Assembly: GCA_945892775.1 (NCBI GenBank)
Contig: CAMDDP010000001.1
Span: forward strand, 124,001-188,000
Reading direction: 5' to 3'
Length of the DNA: 64,000 bases
From: Chitinophaga pinensis
GTDB lineage: Bacteria > Bacteroidota > Bacteroidia > Chitinophagales > UBA10324
Part shown: one piece after another, positions 1 through 7,785 of the stretch
How the letters are laid out: the number at the start of each line of letters is the position of its first letter
Numbering within the stretch: position 1 is the first letter of the stretch
The notes under the pieces: model-generated
Seen by the model: the letters and a program-made list of their open reading frames with translations, nothing else
Databases searched by the model: none
Told to the model about the DNA's origin: nothing
Made by a program: the position numbers and the translations under genes

Positions 1-723
1 TGCAGTTTTTCCCATACCGGGTCGTGCTGCAACAACTATTAAATCGCTTTTTTGCCACCCACCTGTAATTCTATCCAGTTCTGTAAAGCCTGAGGGAACA
101 CCATTAAAATCAAGTTTGTTATCACGTAAACTTTGAACCTGCTTTATGTTTTTTGTAACGAGTTCTGAAATAGAACTGAAATTTCGACGCAAATTTTTAT
201 CGGTAATCTCGTAAATGTTTTTTTCTGCTTTATCTAATAACTCCAATACATCGGTTGTGTCTTCATAAGCATCTCCAATGATAGTCGTACTAATTTTAAT
301 TAATTCGCGCTGAATAAATTTTTGACTAATAATACGTGCATGGTATTCAACATTTGCAGCACTACCAACTCGATTTGTTAATTCGGCAACAAAAAATGCT
401 CCCCCCACTTTTTCAATATCTCCTTGCTTGCGCAATTCTTCGGTCACTGTTAAAATATCAACCGGTTGCGATCGATTGAATAAACTAAAAATAGCCTTGT
501 AAATAAACTGGTGTGCCTCTACATAAAAACTTTCTGGTTTTAGAATATCTATTACTAAAGCCACAGCATCTTTTTCCAGCATCATCGCCCCAAGTACAGC
601 TTCTTCTAAATCGCGTGCCTGTGGCTGAACACGACCATATTCTAATACCGATAAATCTAGTTTTGTAGTTCGTTTAACAAATCTTTGCCGGTCAGTTTTT
701 ATTTCGTCATTTTGTTCAGTCAT
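1..723 (-). CDS. dnaB: Replicative DNA helicase DnaB, N-terminal part (runs off the left edge)
   Basis: The first 241 residues of the hexameric helicase that unwinds DNA at the replication fork. The ATG is at 721-723 with an in-frame stop just upstream. Residues about 20-120 match the helical DnaB N-terminal domain, including an LEEAVLGAMM stretch near the start. A linker follows, and the RecA-like ATPase domain begins near residue 205. The Walker A motif ARPGMGKTA sits exactly at the window edge. The remaining two thirds, with Walker B and the DNA-binding loops, lie outside. No frameshift is seen. The N-terminal domain together with the motor motif makes the family call firm. Confidence 0.95.
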   Translation of the reverse strand, partial: MTEQNDEIKTDRQRFVKRTTKLDLSVLEYGRVQPQARDLEEAVLGAMMLEKDAVALVIDILKPESFYVEAHQFIYKAIFSLFNRSQPVDILTVTEELRKQGDIEKVGGAFFVAELTNRVGSAANVEYHARIISQKFIQRELIKISTTIIGDAYEDTTDVLELLDKAEKNIYEITDKNLRRNFSSISELVTKNIKQVQSLRDNKLDFNGVPSGFTELDRITGGWQKSDLIVVAARPGMGKTA

Positions 724-1043
724 TTTGTTCGGTTTTTTTTAGGGGGGAACAAGAATAGAAAACATTCTTGTTCATTTACATAATTACAAAATTATCCTGT
801 GCATAAAAATCATTTTGTCGTGGATTGGATGTTGATAGTTTTTTTTGATGCATTAAATTCAAGTTTTAAATGAAATTCTACAACCTCAGAAAATTCTTTA
901 TCTGCTATTGAAAATATATTTAAAAATAATTTTATTAAGTTCAAAAGTGGGGGGGGGCACGAATCTCTTCCTATCTTTTGTCTTTTTTGAATGATTGTGA
1001 CGGAACGAATTCGCCTAAAACAGCCTATATCTATTCTATTTAT
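724..1043. other. Intergenic stretch without a recognisable gene
   Basis: AT-rich spacer between dnaB and the tRNA-Glu terminator. No ORF with protein-like composition is seen on either strand. Its one odd feature is a run of nine G at 949-957. The dnaB promoter should lie at the left end, but I cannot place it with confidence. Confidence 0.5.
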
Positions 1044-1073
1044 AAAAAAAGCTCTGGTTTAACAGAGCTTTTT
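1044..1073 (-). terminator. Intrinsic terminator of tRNA-Glu
   Basis: Perfect 6-bp stem GCTCTG/CAGAGC (1051-1056 with 1063-1068), extended by flanking A/T pairs. It is followed on the minus strand by a seven-T run (1044-1050). It starts two bases after the tRNA 3' end. Confidence 0.85.
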
Positions 1074-1074
1074 G

Positions 1075-1146
1075 TAGAGCGTACGGGAATCGAACCCGTG
1101 ATTCCTCCGTGAAAGGGAGGTGTCTTAACCCCTTGACCAACGCTCC
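1075..1146 (-). tRNA. tRNA-Glu (anticodon UUC)
   Basis: Cloverleaf read on the minus strand. The acceptor stem is GGAGCGT with ACGCTCT (1-72 is a G-U wobble). The anticodon stem is CCTCC/GGAGG around the loop CTTTCAC, giving anticodon TTC. The T arm is CGGGT-TCGATTC-CCGT followed by discriminator A. CCA is not encoded. A consensus promoter lies just upstream and a terminator directly downstream, so it is probably a single-gene transcript. Confidence 0.95.
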
Positions 1147-1164
1147 GTTTTTATTGGTGGGGCG

Positions 1165-1195
1165 CAAATATATACACTAAATTTACCCATGCAAA
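1165..1195 (-). promoter_or_regulatory. Bacteroidota-type promoter for tRNA-Glu
   Basis: On the minus strand TTTG (1192-1195) is followed after exactly 19 bases by TATATTTG (1165-1172). This fits the Bacteroidota sigma-ABfr consensus TTTG-N19-TAnnTTTG. It lies 19 bases upstream of the tRNA 5' end. Confidence 0.85.
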
Positions 1196-1225
1196 TTAGT
1201 ACTTTGAAAAAAAAGTCATTATTGC

Positions 1226-1255
1226 TTTGACCCAAAAAACGAATGAATAAATTTG
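1226..1255 (+). promoter_or_regulatory. Bacteroidota-type promoter for gap
   Basis: TTTG (1226-1229), an 18-base spacer, then TAAATTTG (1248-1255). This predicts a transcript starting near 1262 and a short AT-rich leader of about 36 bases before the gap ATG at 1298. Confidence 0.75.
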
Positions 1256-1297
1256 CGCACTTAATTTTTTTTAAAACTAAAACTCAAAAGCAAAACA

Positions 1298-2311
1298 ATG
1301 TCAAACATTAAAGTAGCTATTAACGGATTTGGACGCATTGGTCGCCTAGTTTATCGTCAGATTTATGACATGAAGGGAATTGATATTGTTGCTATTAACG
1401 ATTTAACAAATCCAAAAATGTTAGCTCATCTCTTAAAATATGATTCAGCGCAAGGTCGTTTCAATAAAAATGTAACATCAACTGATAATAGCATTATTGT
1501 AGAAGGAAATGAAATAAAAATTTATGCCGAAAAAAGTCCGGCAGCTATTCCTTGGAAAAATCATGATGTAGATGTGGTATTGGAGTGCACTGGATTTTTT
1601 GCTGATAAGGATAAAGCTGTTGAGCACATTACAGCAGGAGCAAAGCGGGTGGTGATCTCAGCTCCAGCAACCGGGGATTTAAAAACAATCGTGTTCAATG
1701 TCAACCATACTATTCTAGATGGAACTGAAACAGTAGTGTCTTGTGCATCTTGTACAACCAATTGTTTGGCACCTATGGCGCAGGTCTTAGAAAATCAATT
1801 TGGAATTCTAGCTGGATTGATGACCACTGTTCATGCTTATACAAATGATCAGAATACGCAAGATTCACCACATCCGAAAGGTGATTTGCGTCGTGCGCGT
1901 GCCGCCGCTCAAAATATTGTTCCGAATAGTACAGGCGCTGCAAAAGCAATTGGATTGGTTATTCCATCATTAAAAGGAAAGTTAGATGGAACTGCTCAAC
2001 GAATTCCTACTTTAACAGGATCATTAACTGAATTGACTACGGTTTTAGGAAAGAAAACTTCTGTTGAAGAAATTAATGCAGCAATGAAAGCAGCATCAAA
2101 CGAATCTTTTGGTTACACTGAAGATGAAATTGTGAGCAGTGATGTAATCGGAATTTCTTTCGGATCATGGTTCGATGGAACGCAAACACGAGTTTTAACT
2201 GTTGGCGATCAGCAAATGGTTAAAACAGTTTCTTGGTACGATAACGAAATGAGTTATGTATCGCAATTAGTTCGCACGGTTAAATATTTTGCAGAATTAA
2301 TTAAGAAATAA
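1298..2311 (+). CDS. gap: Glyceraldehyde-3-phosphate dehydrogenase, type I
   Basis: Cytosolic glycolytic enzyme of 337 residues (family usual about 335) that oxidises and phosphorylates glyceraldehyde 3-phosphate with NAD. The N-terminal Rossmann motif INGFGRIGR is at residues 8-16. The catalytic signature [12 protein letters not shown] has the nucleophile Cys152. Further family blocks visible are HAYTNDQ, the phosphate-binding [12 protein letters not shown] segment and [12 protein letters not shown] near the C terminus. It is followed by a hairpin and then pgk, so the two glycolytic genes are adjacent, with the intervening terminator allowing different expression levels. Confidence 0.97.
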   Translation: MSNIKVAINGFGRIGRLVYRQIYDMKGIDIVAINDLTNPKMLAHLLKYDSAQGRFNKNVTSTDNSIIVEGNEIKIYAEKSPAAIPWKNHDVDVVLECTGFFADKDKAVEHITAGAKRVVISAPATGDLKTIVFNVNHTILDGTETVVSCASCTTNCLAPMAQVLENQFGILAGLMTTVHAYTNDQNTQDSPHPKGDLRRARAAAQNIVPNSTGAAKAIGLVIPSLKGKLDGTAQRIPTLTGSLTELTTVLGKKTSVEEINAAMKAASNESFGYTEDEIVSSDVIGISFGSWFDGTQTRVLTVGDQQMVKTVSWYDNEMSYVSQLVRTVKYFAELIKK

Positions 2312-2333
2312 TTTTTCCAAATTAAAAACTTAG

Positions 2334-2365
2334 ATGCCTCTGAATTTTCAGGGGCATTTAAGTTT
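2334..2365 (+). terminator. Hairpin/terminator between gap and pgk
   Basis: Ten-base stem ATGCCTCTGA (2334-2343) with TCAGGGGCAT (2348-2357), one G-U pair and a four-base loop, followed by a short T-rich stretch. The T run is weak, so it may attenuate rather than fully stop gap transcription. The ATG in its left arm opens the pgk frame but is not the likely start. Confidence 0.6.
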
Positions 2366-2378
2366 AACCAATTTTTAC

Positions 2379-3578
2379 ATGATTACAATTGACAATTTTA
2401 ATTTATCTGGTAAGAAGGCAATCATTAGAGTTGATTTTAATGTCCCGTTAGATAAAGAAACCTTTGAAATTATCGACGACACTAGAATCAAATCTTCATT
2501 AAAAACAATTATTAAAATATTAAATGATGGTGGTGCGGTTATTTTGATGTCGCATCTTGGAAGACCCAAAACAGGATATGAAGAAAAATATTCATTAAAA
2601 CATATTGTTGCGCATACTTCCAAAATATTAGGACGAGATGTGAAATTTGTAAATGATTGTATTGGAACTGAAGTAAAAGAAGCAGTTGCAAATTTAAAAT
2701 CAGGTGAAGTATTGTTGTTGGAAAATCTTCGCTTTCATCCCGAAGAAGAAAAAGGTGATGAATACTTTGCTAAAGAATTAGCATCGTTGGCCGATGTGTA
2801 TATTAATGATGCCTTTGGAACTGCCCATCGTGCTCATGCCTCAACAGCCATCATCGCAAAATATTTTTCGAAAGAAAATAAAATGTTTGGGTTTTTAATG
2901 GCGAATGAAATTACCAGTGCAGAAAAAGTAATGAAGAATACCCAGCATCCATTCACTGCAATTATTGGCGGTGCAAAAGTTTCTGACAAGATTTTAATTC
3001 TTGAAAAATTAGTTGATGTGGCTGATAACATAATTATAGGTGGTGGAATGTCATATACTTTTTTCAAAGCAATGGGGGGGGATATTGGCAACTCATTGTG
3101 CGAACCAGATAGATTGGACATTGCGAAAAAGCTTTTAGAAAAAGCAAAACGGAAAAATGTAAGATTTTTGTTGCCTTCAGACTCTATAACTTCTGATGTT
3201 TTTGGGAATGAAGGAGTCATTAATATTGCTGACAGTATGGATATCAAAAATGGATTTATGGGATTAGATATCGGACCAGTAGCAGTTGAAGAATTTACCA
3301 AAGCTATTCTTCAATCAAAAACTATTTTATGGAACGGACCTATGGGTGTTTTTGAAATGAGGAACTTTAGAAACGGAACTATGAAAATTGCAGAAGCTGT
3401 TGCCAATGCAACTCAGCAAGGTGCTTATTCATTAGTTGGGGGAGGCGATAGTGTTGCTGCTGTTAATCAATTTGGATTTTCTGATAAGGTAAGTTATGTG
3501 TCAACAGGTGGCGGCGCACTGTTAGAATATTTTGAGGGGAAAGAATTGCCAGGCGTTGCAGCTATTATTAATAGTTGA
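2379..3578 (+). CDS. pgk: Phosphoglycerate kinase
   Basis: Cytosolic glycolytic kinase of 399 residues that transfers phosphate from 1,3-bisphosphoglycerate to ADP. The start chosen is the ATG at 2379 (MITIDNF). The earlier in-frame ATG at 2334 lies in the gap terminator hairpin and would add 15 residues the family lacks. Family blocks seen are RVDFNVPL, MSHLGRP, LLLENLRFHPEEE, the phosphoglycerate-binding FGTAHRAHAST, GGAKVSDKI, WNGPMGVFE and the C-terminal nucleotide-binding GGGDSVAAV. A run of eight G at 3074-3081 lies in frame and the ORF is intact across it. Confidence 0.96.
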   Translation: MITIDNFNLSGKKAIIRVDFNVPLDKETFEIIDDTRIKSSLKTIIKILNDGGAVILMSHLGRPKTGYEEKYSLKHIVAHTSKILGRDVKFVNDCIGTEVKEAVANLKSGEVLLLENLRFHPEEEKGDEYFAKELASLADVYINDAFGTAHRAHASTAIIAKYFSKENKMFGFLMANEITSAEKVMKNTQHPFTAIIGGAKVSDKILILEKLVDVADNIIIGGGMSYTFFKAMGGDIGNSLCEPDRLDIAKKLLEKAKRKNVRFLLPSDSITSDVFGNEGVINIADSMDIKNGFMGLDIGPVAVEEFTKAILQSKTILWNGPMGVFEMRNFRNGTMKIAEAVANATQQGAYSLVGGGDSVAAVNQFGFSDKVSYVSTGGGALLEYFEGKELPGVAAIINS

Positions 3579-3859
3579 TTCATTGCAATAGAAAAACATT
3601 TATTGTTTTATAGGAGATTTATTTATTTCCCCCACTTTTCTCCATTCTTATTAACTGCTTATACAGTATTTATTATTAAAAATAATATTTTTCTATTGGT
3701 AAAAAGCAACGCTGCCGGGCTGATTTTATTGGGGTTATTATACCCATCATTTTCATTGTATAAAGCTGATTAGGAGTAATTAATACCCTTATTGTTGAAA
3801 ACTTAAAACATTGATTTTCAATATTTTAAATATATTTTTAGTGATTTGTGTGAAAGTTT
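3579..3859. other. Intergenic leader of the dcw operon
   Basis: AT-rich spacer between pgk and the MraZ operator with no supported ORF. A weak A/T hairpin (AAAACA/TGTTTT, about 3592-3610) may end pgk transcription. The dcw promoter should lie toward the right end, but no perfect TTTG/TAnnTTTG pair was found. Confidence 0.4.
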
Positions 3860-3884
3860 GTGGTAAAAAGTGGTAAAAAGTGGA
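3860..3884 (+). promoter_or_regulatory. MraZ operator: three GTGG boxes with 10-bp period
   Basis: GTGGT (3860-3864), GTGGT (3870-3874) and GTGGA (3880-3884) are separated by AAAAA spacers, so each box sits one helical turn after the last. A degenerate GTGAA lies in phase at 3850. Known MraZ proteins bind tandem GTGG-type repeats in front of their own operon. The position 41 bases before the mraZ ATG fits autoregulation of the whole dcw cluster. Confidence 0.75.
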
Positions 3885-3924
3885 ATCTACTTGTTTACAT
3901 TTGAACCGCAAGCGAAAAACTACA

Positions 3925-4398
3925 ATGAAGCAAACACATTTAATTGGCGAATTTGAAATCAGCATGGATGCAAAAGGCCGTGTGATGATTCCTGCCGGAT
4001 TAAAGCGTCAATTTCCCAAAGAAGCAAATGACAAGTTGGTTATTAATCGTGGTTTCGAAAAATGTTTAGTGCTCTATCCATTTAACGAGTGGGAAGTCAT
4101 TACCACCGAGTTGAACAAATTGAATTTATACATGAAGGACAATCGCGATTTTGTTCGCTACTTCTATCGTGGTGCTACTGAATTGAGTTTGGATGCAAGC
4201 AGTCGGGTGTTGCTTCCGAAATCGTTATTGGATTATGCTGGTATAGAAAAAGAGGCTGTGTTGTTTGCTTATTCAAACCGCATTGAAGTCTGGAGCAAGA
4301 AGTTGTATAATACTCAAATGGATGAAGAGCCTCGTGACTTTGTGAAGTTGGCTGAACAGGTAATGGGAAAAATTAACGGAACTGGAAATGTTTCATAA
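3925..4398 (+). CDS. mraZ: Transcriptional regulator MraZ
   Basis: DNA-binding autoregulator of the dcw cluster, 157 residues with two SpoVT/AbrB-like domains. The two repeats are visible as GEFEISMDAKGRVMIPAGLK (about residues 5-24) and the later ATELSLDASSRVLLPKSLL. Both carry the D-x-x-x-R-[VI]-x-[IL]-P pattern of the family, which assembles into rings. I chose the ATG at 3925. The GTG at 3880 in the same frame is part of an operator box and would add 15 atypical residues. It is the first gene of the operon and overlaps rsmH by 11 bases. Confidence 0.93.
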   Translation: MKQTHLIGEFEISMDAKGRVMIPAGLKRQFPKEANDKLVINRGFEKCLVLYPFNEWEVITTELNKLNLYMKDNRDFVRYFYRGATELSLDASSRVLLPKSLLDYAGIEKEAVLFAYSNRIEVWSKKLYNTQMDEEPRDFVKLAEQVMGKINGTGNVS

Positions 4399-5281
4399 AC
4401 CGGTAATGCTTAAAGAATGTATTCAAGCTTTGGAAATTAAACCTTCAGGAAAATATGTTGATGCCACTTTCGGTGGCGGTGGTCATAGCCGAGCCATTTT
4501 GGAGCAATTAAACTCTGACGGACGACTATATGCTTTTGACCAGGATAGAGATGCCGCAAAAAATATTGTTGATGATGAACGTTTGATTTTTGTTCCTCAA
4601 AACTTTCGACATCTTCGACGGTTTTTAAAAGTCTATGAAGCCAATAGTATTGATGGGATATTGGCTGATCTAGGAATTTCTTCTCACCAGATTGATACTC
4701 CTGAAAGAGGATTTTCTATTCGTTATGAAGCGAGTCTCGATATGAGGATGGATTTATCATTGGAAGCTACAGCAGCAGCTATTCTCAACACTTATTCAGC
4801 AGAGCAATTGCAAAATATTTTCAGCACCTATGGTGAATTACGAAACTCAAAGACGCTAGCTGAATTAATTGTGAAGGAAAGATTGAATTTGATTTTTACA
4901 ACAACTACTGATTTTATCTCAAGAATTGGTTCCTGTATAAGAGGGCATCGTCCGCGCTATCTCGCTCAAGTGTTTCAGGCATTGCGAATGGAAGTAAACC
5001 AGGAAATGAATTCGCTAGAGGATTTGATGAAACAAAGCAGTGAAGTATTAAACAAAGGCGGAAGAATGGTGGTGCTTACTTACCACTCATTAGAAGATAG
5101 AATGGTTAAGAACTTTTTTAAAGCTGGAAATGCAACTGGAGAGGAGGAGAAAGATTTATTTGGTCACAGTAACAAAATATTTTCTCTGGCTAATAAAAAA
5201 CCAATCACTGCAACAGAAATTGAAATAAAAGAAAATTCAAGAGCAAGAAGCGCAAAGTTAAGAACTGCTATAAAAAATTAA
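4388..5281 (+). CDS. rsmH: 16S rRNA (cytosine1402-N4)-methyltransferase RsmH (MraW)
   Basis: SAM-dependent enzyme that N4-methylates C1402 in the ribosomal P-site decoding region; 297 residues. The SAM-binding motif ATFGGGGHSRAIL is near residue 28. DLGISSHQID with RGFS near residues 94-112, RALRMEVNQE and VLTYHSLEDR are family signatures. The ATG at 4388 overlaps the mraZ end, consistent with translational coupling. As in most bacteria it is the second gene of the dcw cluster. Confidence 0.96.
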   Translation: MFHKPVMLKECIQALEIKPSGKYVDATFGGGGHSRAILEQLNSDGRLYAFDQDRDAAKNIVDDERLIFVPQNFRHLRRFLKVYEANSIDGILADLGISSHQIDTPERGFSIRYEASLDMRMDLSLEATAAAILNTYSAEQLQNIFSTYGELRNSKTLAELIVKERLNLIFTTTTDFISRIGSCIRGHRPRYLAQVFQALRMEVNQEMNSLEDLMKQSSEVLNKGGRMVVLTYHSLEDRMVKNFFKAGNATGEEEKDLFGHSNKIFSLANKKPITATEIEIKENSRARSAKLRTAIKN

Positions 5282-5285
5282 TGTT

Positions 5286-5681
5286 TTGAAAAGAGAAAAG
5301 GAAGAAGAACATATTGGAAATACAGAGCCTGCTCAAGAAGAAAAAAAGAGTAGGAAGAAAAAATCTAACCTCATGGATTTACTCGATGTAAGTCAGTGGG
5401 TGAGTTATGAAACTATTATCAAAAATCTTCCATTTATTCTTTTTATAGCTGGGTTAGGAATTGTTTATATCTGGAATTCACATCAGGTTGAAAAATATGT
5501 TCGGGAATCTAGCACTATTGAAAAACAGATGAAAGAATTGAAATGGGAATACACGATTACAAAAAGCGAGTTGGAGTATTCAAGTAAAATGTCAGAGGTA
5601 AGTAAAATGGTTGCAATCACAGGCCTGCAAGAGCTAAGAGTTCCACCTAAAAAAATTGTTGAGGCAAATCATGGGAATTAA
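5286..5681 (+). CDS. ftsL: FtsL-like divisome protein
   Basis: A 131-residue bitopic membrane protein. It has a charged Lys/Glu-rich cytoplasmic N terminus (residues 1-45), one membrane helix (about 49-66, FILFIAGLGIVYIW) and a periplasmic coiled-coil-like segment with Glu/Lys heptads (about 67-110). Sequence identity to FtsL cannot be judged by eye. Topology, size and its place between rsmH and ftsI are those of FtsL, which pairs with FtsB and recruits FtsWI. The start is a TTG at 5286, four bases after the rsmH stop. The next ATG would remove the charged tail. The end overlaps ftsI by 11 bases. Confidence 0.75.
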   Translation: MKREKEEEHIGNTEPAQEEKKSRKKKSNLMDLLDVSQWVSYETIIKNLPFILFIAGLGIVYIWNSHQVEKYVRESSTIEKQMKELKWEYTITKSELEYSSKMSEVSKMVAITGLQELRVPPKKIVEANHGN

Positions 5682-7785
5682 GCGCGATATATATTGGAGA
5701 ATTGCAATTGCCTTCATAGCAATGGTGATTTTTGCAATTATTATCCTTTGGAAAATTTTCCAAATTCAATATGTAGAAGGTGACCGTTGGCGCGCTATGG
5801 CGGATAGTTTAACAACAAGATATATAGCCATTGATGCAGATAGAGGAAATATTTATTCAAGTGACAATCGTTTGCTTGCTACTTCACTTCCTACTTTTGA
5901 AATTCGATTTGATTCAAAAACAAAAGGCCTTGAAGAAGAATATTTTAATGTAACAGTTGGGAAATTAGCTGACTCTCTAGCATGGTTATTTCGTGATAGA
6001 ACATCTGAAAATTATAGGTCTGAGTTAATCGATGCAAGAAAAAATAGTGAGGGGTATCATTTATTAAAACGAGAAATTTCTTATACTCAATTACAAAGGC
6101 TTAAAAATTTTCCAATATTCAGAGATGGTCAATATAAAGGGGGTCTGATTGTCAAGCAAAAGAACAAGCGCACCTATCCATTTAAAGTTTTAGCAAACAG
6201 AACCATCGGTTATGTAAGGGACAATGGAACAAAACCTGTAGGTCTCGAAGCCCAATTCAATGATTATTTAAATGGTACAAAGGGTAAAAGATTGATGCAG
6301 AAAGTATCAGGTGGTAATTGGATGCCTGTAAATGATGATGAAGGATTAGCTCCCAAAAATGGGAAAGATATTATTACCACAATTGATGTAGCGATTCAAG
6401 ATGTTGCCGAACATGCATTGCTGAAAACTTTGTTGAAGAACAAAGCCAATCATGGTTGTGTGATTGTAATGGATGTGAAAACTGGAGCCATAAAAGCCAT
6501 TGCCAATCTTGGCATTGATAAAAAAGATTCAACTTATAAGGAGCTTTATAATTACGCAATTGGTGAAGCACACGAGCCGGGATCAACATTTAAATTGGCT
6601 TCTATGCTTGCCCTATTTGAAGATGGATATAAAAAATTGACTGACACCATTAATACCGAACATGGCCACAAACTATATGGCAAACAAGTAATGAAAGATG
6701 CTGAGGAGCATGGAGAATCAAGAGTGACAGTTAAAAAATGTTTTGCTATTAGTTCTAATGTGGGTATCTCAAGTATGATTTATCAAAGTTATGTCAATAA
6801 CCCCGATAAATTTTTAAAACACCTACGCGATTTACAATTGGATCAAGTAGTAGGTATTGAAATTCCTGGAGAACAAAGGCCATACATTAAAAATGTAAAG
6901 GACAAATTTTGGAGTGGTGTTTCGCTCCCATGGATGTCTGTAGGATACGAATTGAATATTACACCACTTCGCCTACTCACCTTGTATAATGCCGTTGCCA
7001 ACAATGGAGTGATGATGAAACCCTACATCGTTCATTTAATACAGGAGTATGGTCAACCCACAAAAGAATTTATTCCGATTGTTCTTAACCCAAAAATTTG
7101 TAGTGATGCAACCCTTTTATCATTGAAAGAAATATTAAATGAGGTAGTCATTAGTGGAACTGCTCACAACCTTTTCAATCCATATTATAGTGTAGCAGGA
7201 AAAACAGGAACTGCACAAATAACGAATGTTGGGGGTGGATATAAAGACAAAGTTTATCAATCTTCTTTTTATGGATATTTTCCTGCTGATGCTCCTCAAT
7301 ATTCTATCGCAATAGTTATTAATGCACCTTCTACTGGTGTTTATTATGGATCTGCAGTTGCCGGACCTGTATTTAAAGAAATTGCTGATAATATTTTCTC
7401 TACCAACTTGGATATGCATCCATCAATAGAAAAAGATACCACTTCATACAATGTAACTCTACCCATTGTTAAAACAGGGTTTAGTTCTGATTTAAAATAT
7501 CTGGTCAACAATCTGAGAATTCCATTTGCGAATGTTGAAGAAGGAACTTGGTTGCAACAAGTAGTAAATAAAAAAAAGGTTGAACTCATTTCATCTAATA
7601 AAATTGTTATAGCCGGAGTCGTTCCTGATGTGAAAGGAATGGGATTGCGTGATGCAATTTATTTATTGGAAAGTAGCGGATTACAGGTAAAGGTTGATGG
7701 GAAAGGGGTAGTGAAAAATCAATCACTTCCAGCAGGAACAAAAATTTTAAAAGGAGCATTCATCACTATCACTCTTAACACTTGA
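5671..7785 (+). CDS. ftsI: Division transpeptidase FtsI (class B PBP) with C-terminal PASTA domain
   Basis: Septal peptidoglycan cross-linking enzyme of 704 residues anchored by one N-terminal helix (about 8-28). A PBP dimerisation domain follows. In the transpeptidase domain the catalytic S305-T-F-K, the S361-S-N motif and K511-T-G are all present. A PASTA domain fills about residues 645-704 and begins VVPDVKGMGLRDAI. PASTA on FtsI is common in Bacteroidota but absent from the E. coli protein. The ATG at 5671 was chosen; one codon set upstream (5656) would lengthen the cytoplasmic tail by five residues. It ends on a TGA overlapping the TTG start of murE. Confidence 0.95.
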   Translation: MGIKRDIYWRIAIAFIAMVIFAIIILWKIFQIQYVEGDRWRAMADSLTTRYIAIDADRGNIYSSDNRLLATSLPTFEIRFDSKTKGLEEEYFNVTVGKLADSLAWLFRDRTSENYRSELIDARKNSEGYHLLKREISYTQLQRLKNFPIFRDGQYKGGLIVKQKNKRTYPFKVLANRTIGYVRDNGTKPVGLEAQFNDYLNGTKGKRLMQKVSGGNWMPVNDDEGLAPKNGKDIITTIDVAIQDVAEHALLKTLLKNKANHGCVIVMDVKTGAIKAIANLGIDKKDSTYKELYNYAIGEAHEPGSTFKLASMLALFEDGYKKLTDTINTEHGHKLYGKQVMKDAEEHGESRVTVKKCFAISSNVGISSMIYQSYVNNPDKFLKHLRDLQLDQVVGIEIPGEQRPYIKNVKDKFWSGVSLPWMSVGYELNITPLRLLTLYNAVANNGVMMKPYIVHLIQEYGQPTKEFIPIVLNPKICSDATLLSLKEILNEVVISGTAHNLFNPYYSVAGKTGTAQITNVGGGYKDKVYQSSFYGYFPADAPQYSIAIVINAPSTGVYYGSAVAGPVFKEIADNIFSTNLDMHPSIEKDTTSYNVTLPIVKTGFSSDLKYLVNNLRIPFANVEEGTWLQQVVNKKKVELISSNKIVIAGVVPDVKGMGLRDAIYLLESSGLQVKVDGKGVVKNQSLPAGTKILKGAFITITLNT

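Noticed and set aside
2334-2378. ATG at 2334 as the pgk start
   Set aside because: It lies in the stem of the gap terminator; the family start is the ATG at 2379.
2834-3301. A 155-codon frame antisense to pgk
   Set aside because: Shadow of a well-conserved gene; no start context or family features.
3880-3924. GTG at 3880 as the mraZ start
   Set aside because: The codon is part of the third operator box and adds residues the family lacks; ATG 3925 fits.
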